Of a stretch of 13,533 nucleotides of DNA, positions 13,395-13,533 are shown in pieces (position 1 is the stretch's first letter; the number at the start of each line of letters is the position of its first letter). The notes under the pieces were generated by a model. That model saw only the letters and a list, made by a program, of their open reading frames with translations. It did no database searches and was not told where the DNA came from. The position numbers were made by a program, and so were the translations under genes. Source of the stretch: CAZGTQ01 sp964528575 (GTDB taxonomy: Bacteria; Planctomycetota; UBA1135; GCA-002686595); assembly GCA_964528575.1 (NCBI GenBank), contig CAZGTQ010000214.1, positions 1 through 13,533 of the forward strand, in the 5' to 3' direction.

Positions 13395-13533
13395 ATGGCC
13401 CAACCTCCCAAGCAGAGCCGCTACATCGTCAACGACATCGGCTGCGGCTACGCCGTCCACGACACCCAGGTCATCTACCAGCGCCTCGAGGGCGAGGAGC
13501 GCGGCGAGATCCCGCCGTCGACGAACGCCTTCA
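13395..13533 (+). CDS. N-terminal fragment of a hypothetical protein (3' end outside window)
   Basis: 46 codons are visible from ATG 13395, reading MAQPPKQSRYIVNDIGCGY then AVHDTQVIYQRLEGEERGEIPPSTNAF. There is no signal peptide or membrane segment, so the protein is probably cytosolic. The composition is balanced and the third positions are GC-rich, as expected for coding sequence here. A perfect GGAGG and a candidate promoter precede it, so it probably starts a new transcription unit. I do not recognise the family from this fragment. Confidence 0.7.
   Translation, partial: MAQPPKQSRYIVNDIGCGYAVHDTQVIYQRLEGEERGEIPPSTNAF

Overview
The window is very GC-rich DNA and looks like bacterial chromosome. 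The gene content suggests a Planctomycetota-like marine or environmental bacterium. The clues are several secreted, Gly/Pro/Ala-rich proteins of unknown function, an N-terminal domain plus PDZ plus terpenoid-cyclase-like toroid protein of the DUF6288 type, a sigma factor fused to a membrane anchor and extracytoplasmic beta domains, and sporadic use of Shine-Dalgarno sequences. The taxonomic guess is inference from gene style, not from a marker gene. I saw no tRNA, rRNA, CRISPR array, insertion sequence or phage gene.

Layout. 2-304 (+) is the 3' end of a gene of unknown function. 311-859 (-) is a small lipoprotein. 923-2125 (+) is a secreted phospholipase-D-superfamily protein of the PLD3/PLD4 type, divergent from the lipoprotein. 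2147-6761 (-) holds five genes: two secreted proteins with similar C-terminal domains (2147-3298 and 4246-4974), a protein that may be a degenerate type III pantothenate kinase relative (3449-4153), and a tightly coupled pair (5032-5487 and 5490-6761) encoding a single-pass membrane protein and a large secreted protein. 6829-11086 (+) is a co-directional run of three genes: a small Cys-pair lipoprotein with a 15-bp repeat in its linker, a 924-aa sigma-factor/transmembrane/beta-repeat fusion, and a rhomboid intramembrane serine protease. 11094-12605 (-) is the secreted PDZ-toroid protein. 12752 to about 13390 (+) is a membrane-anchored reading frame that appears frameshifted and has no stop codon. 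13395 to the end (+) is the start of a new gene with its own promoter and ribosome binding site.

The most interesting part is 6829-11086. The sigma factor is physically tied to a membrane segment and about 700 residues of probable extracytoplasmic beta domains, with no separate anti-sigma factor visible. The next gene, 28 bases downstream, encodes an intramembrane protease with its catalytic residues intact. This could be a compact envelope-sensing system in which an outside signal controls a tethered sigma factor. The sigma fusion and the preceding lipoprotein each also carry a strong internal Shine-Dalgarno plus ATG, so each may be made in two forms. Linking the genes into one pathway is inference.

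Convergent neighbours (304/311, 2125/2147, 11086/11094) are separated by only 6, 21 and 7 bases, so 3' ends are extremely compact and leave no space for ordinary terminators.
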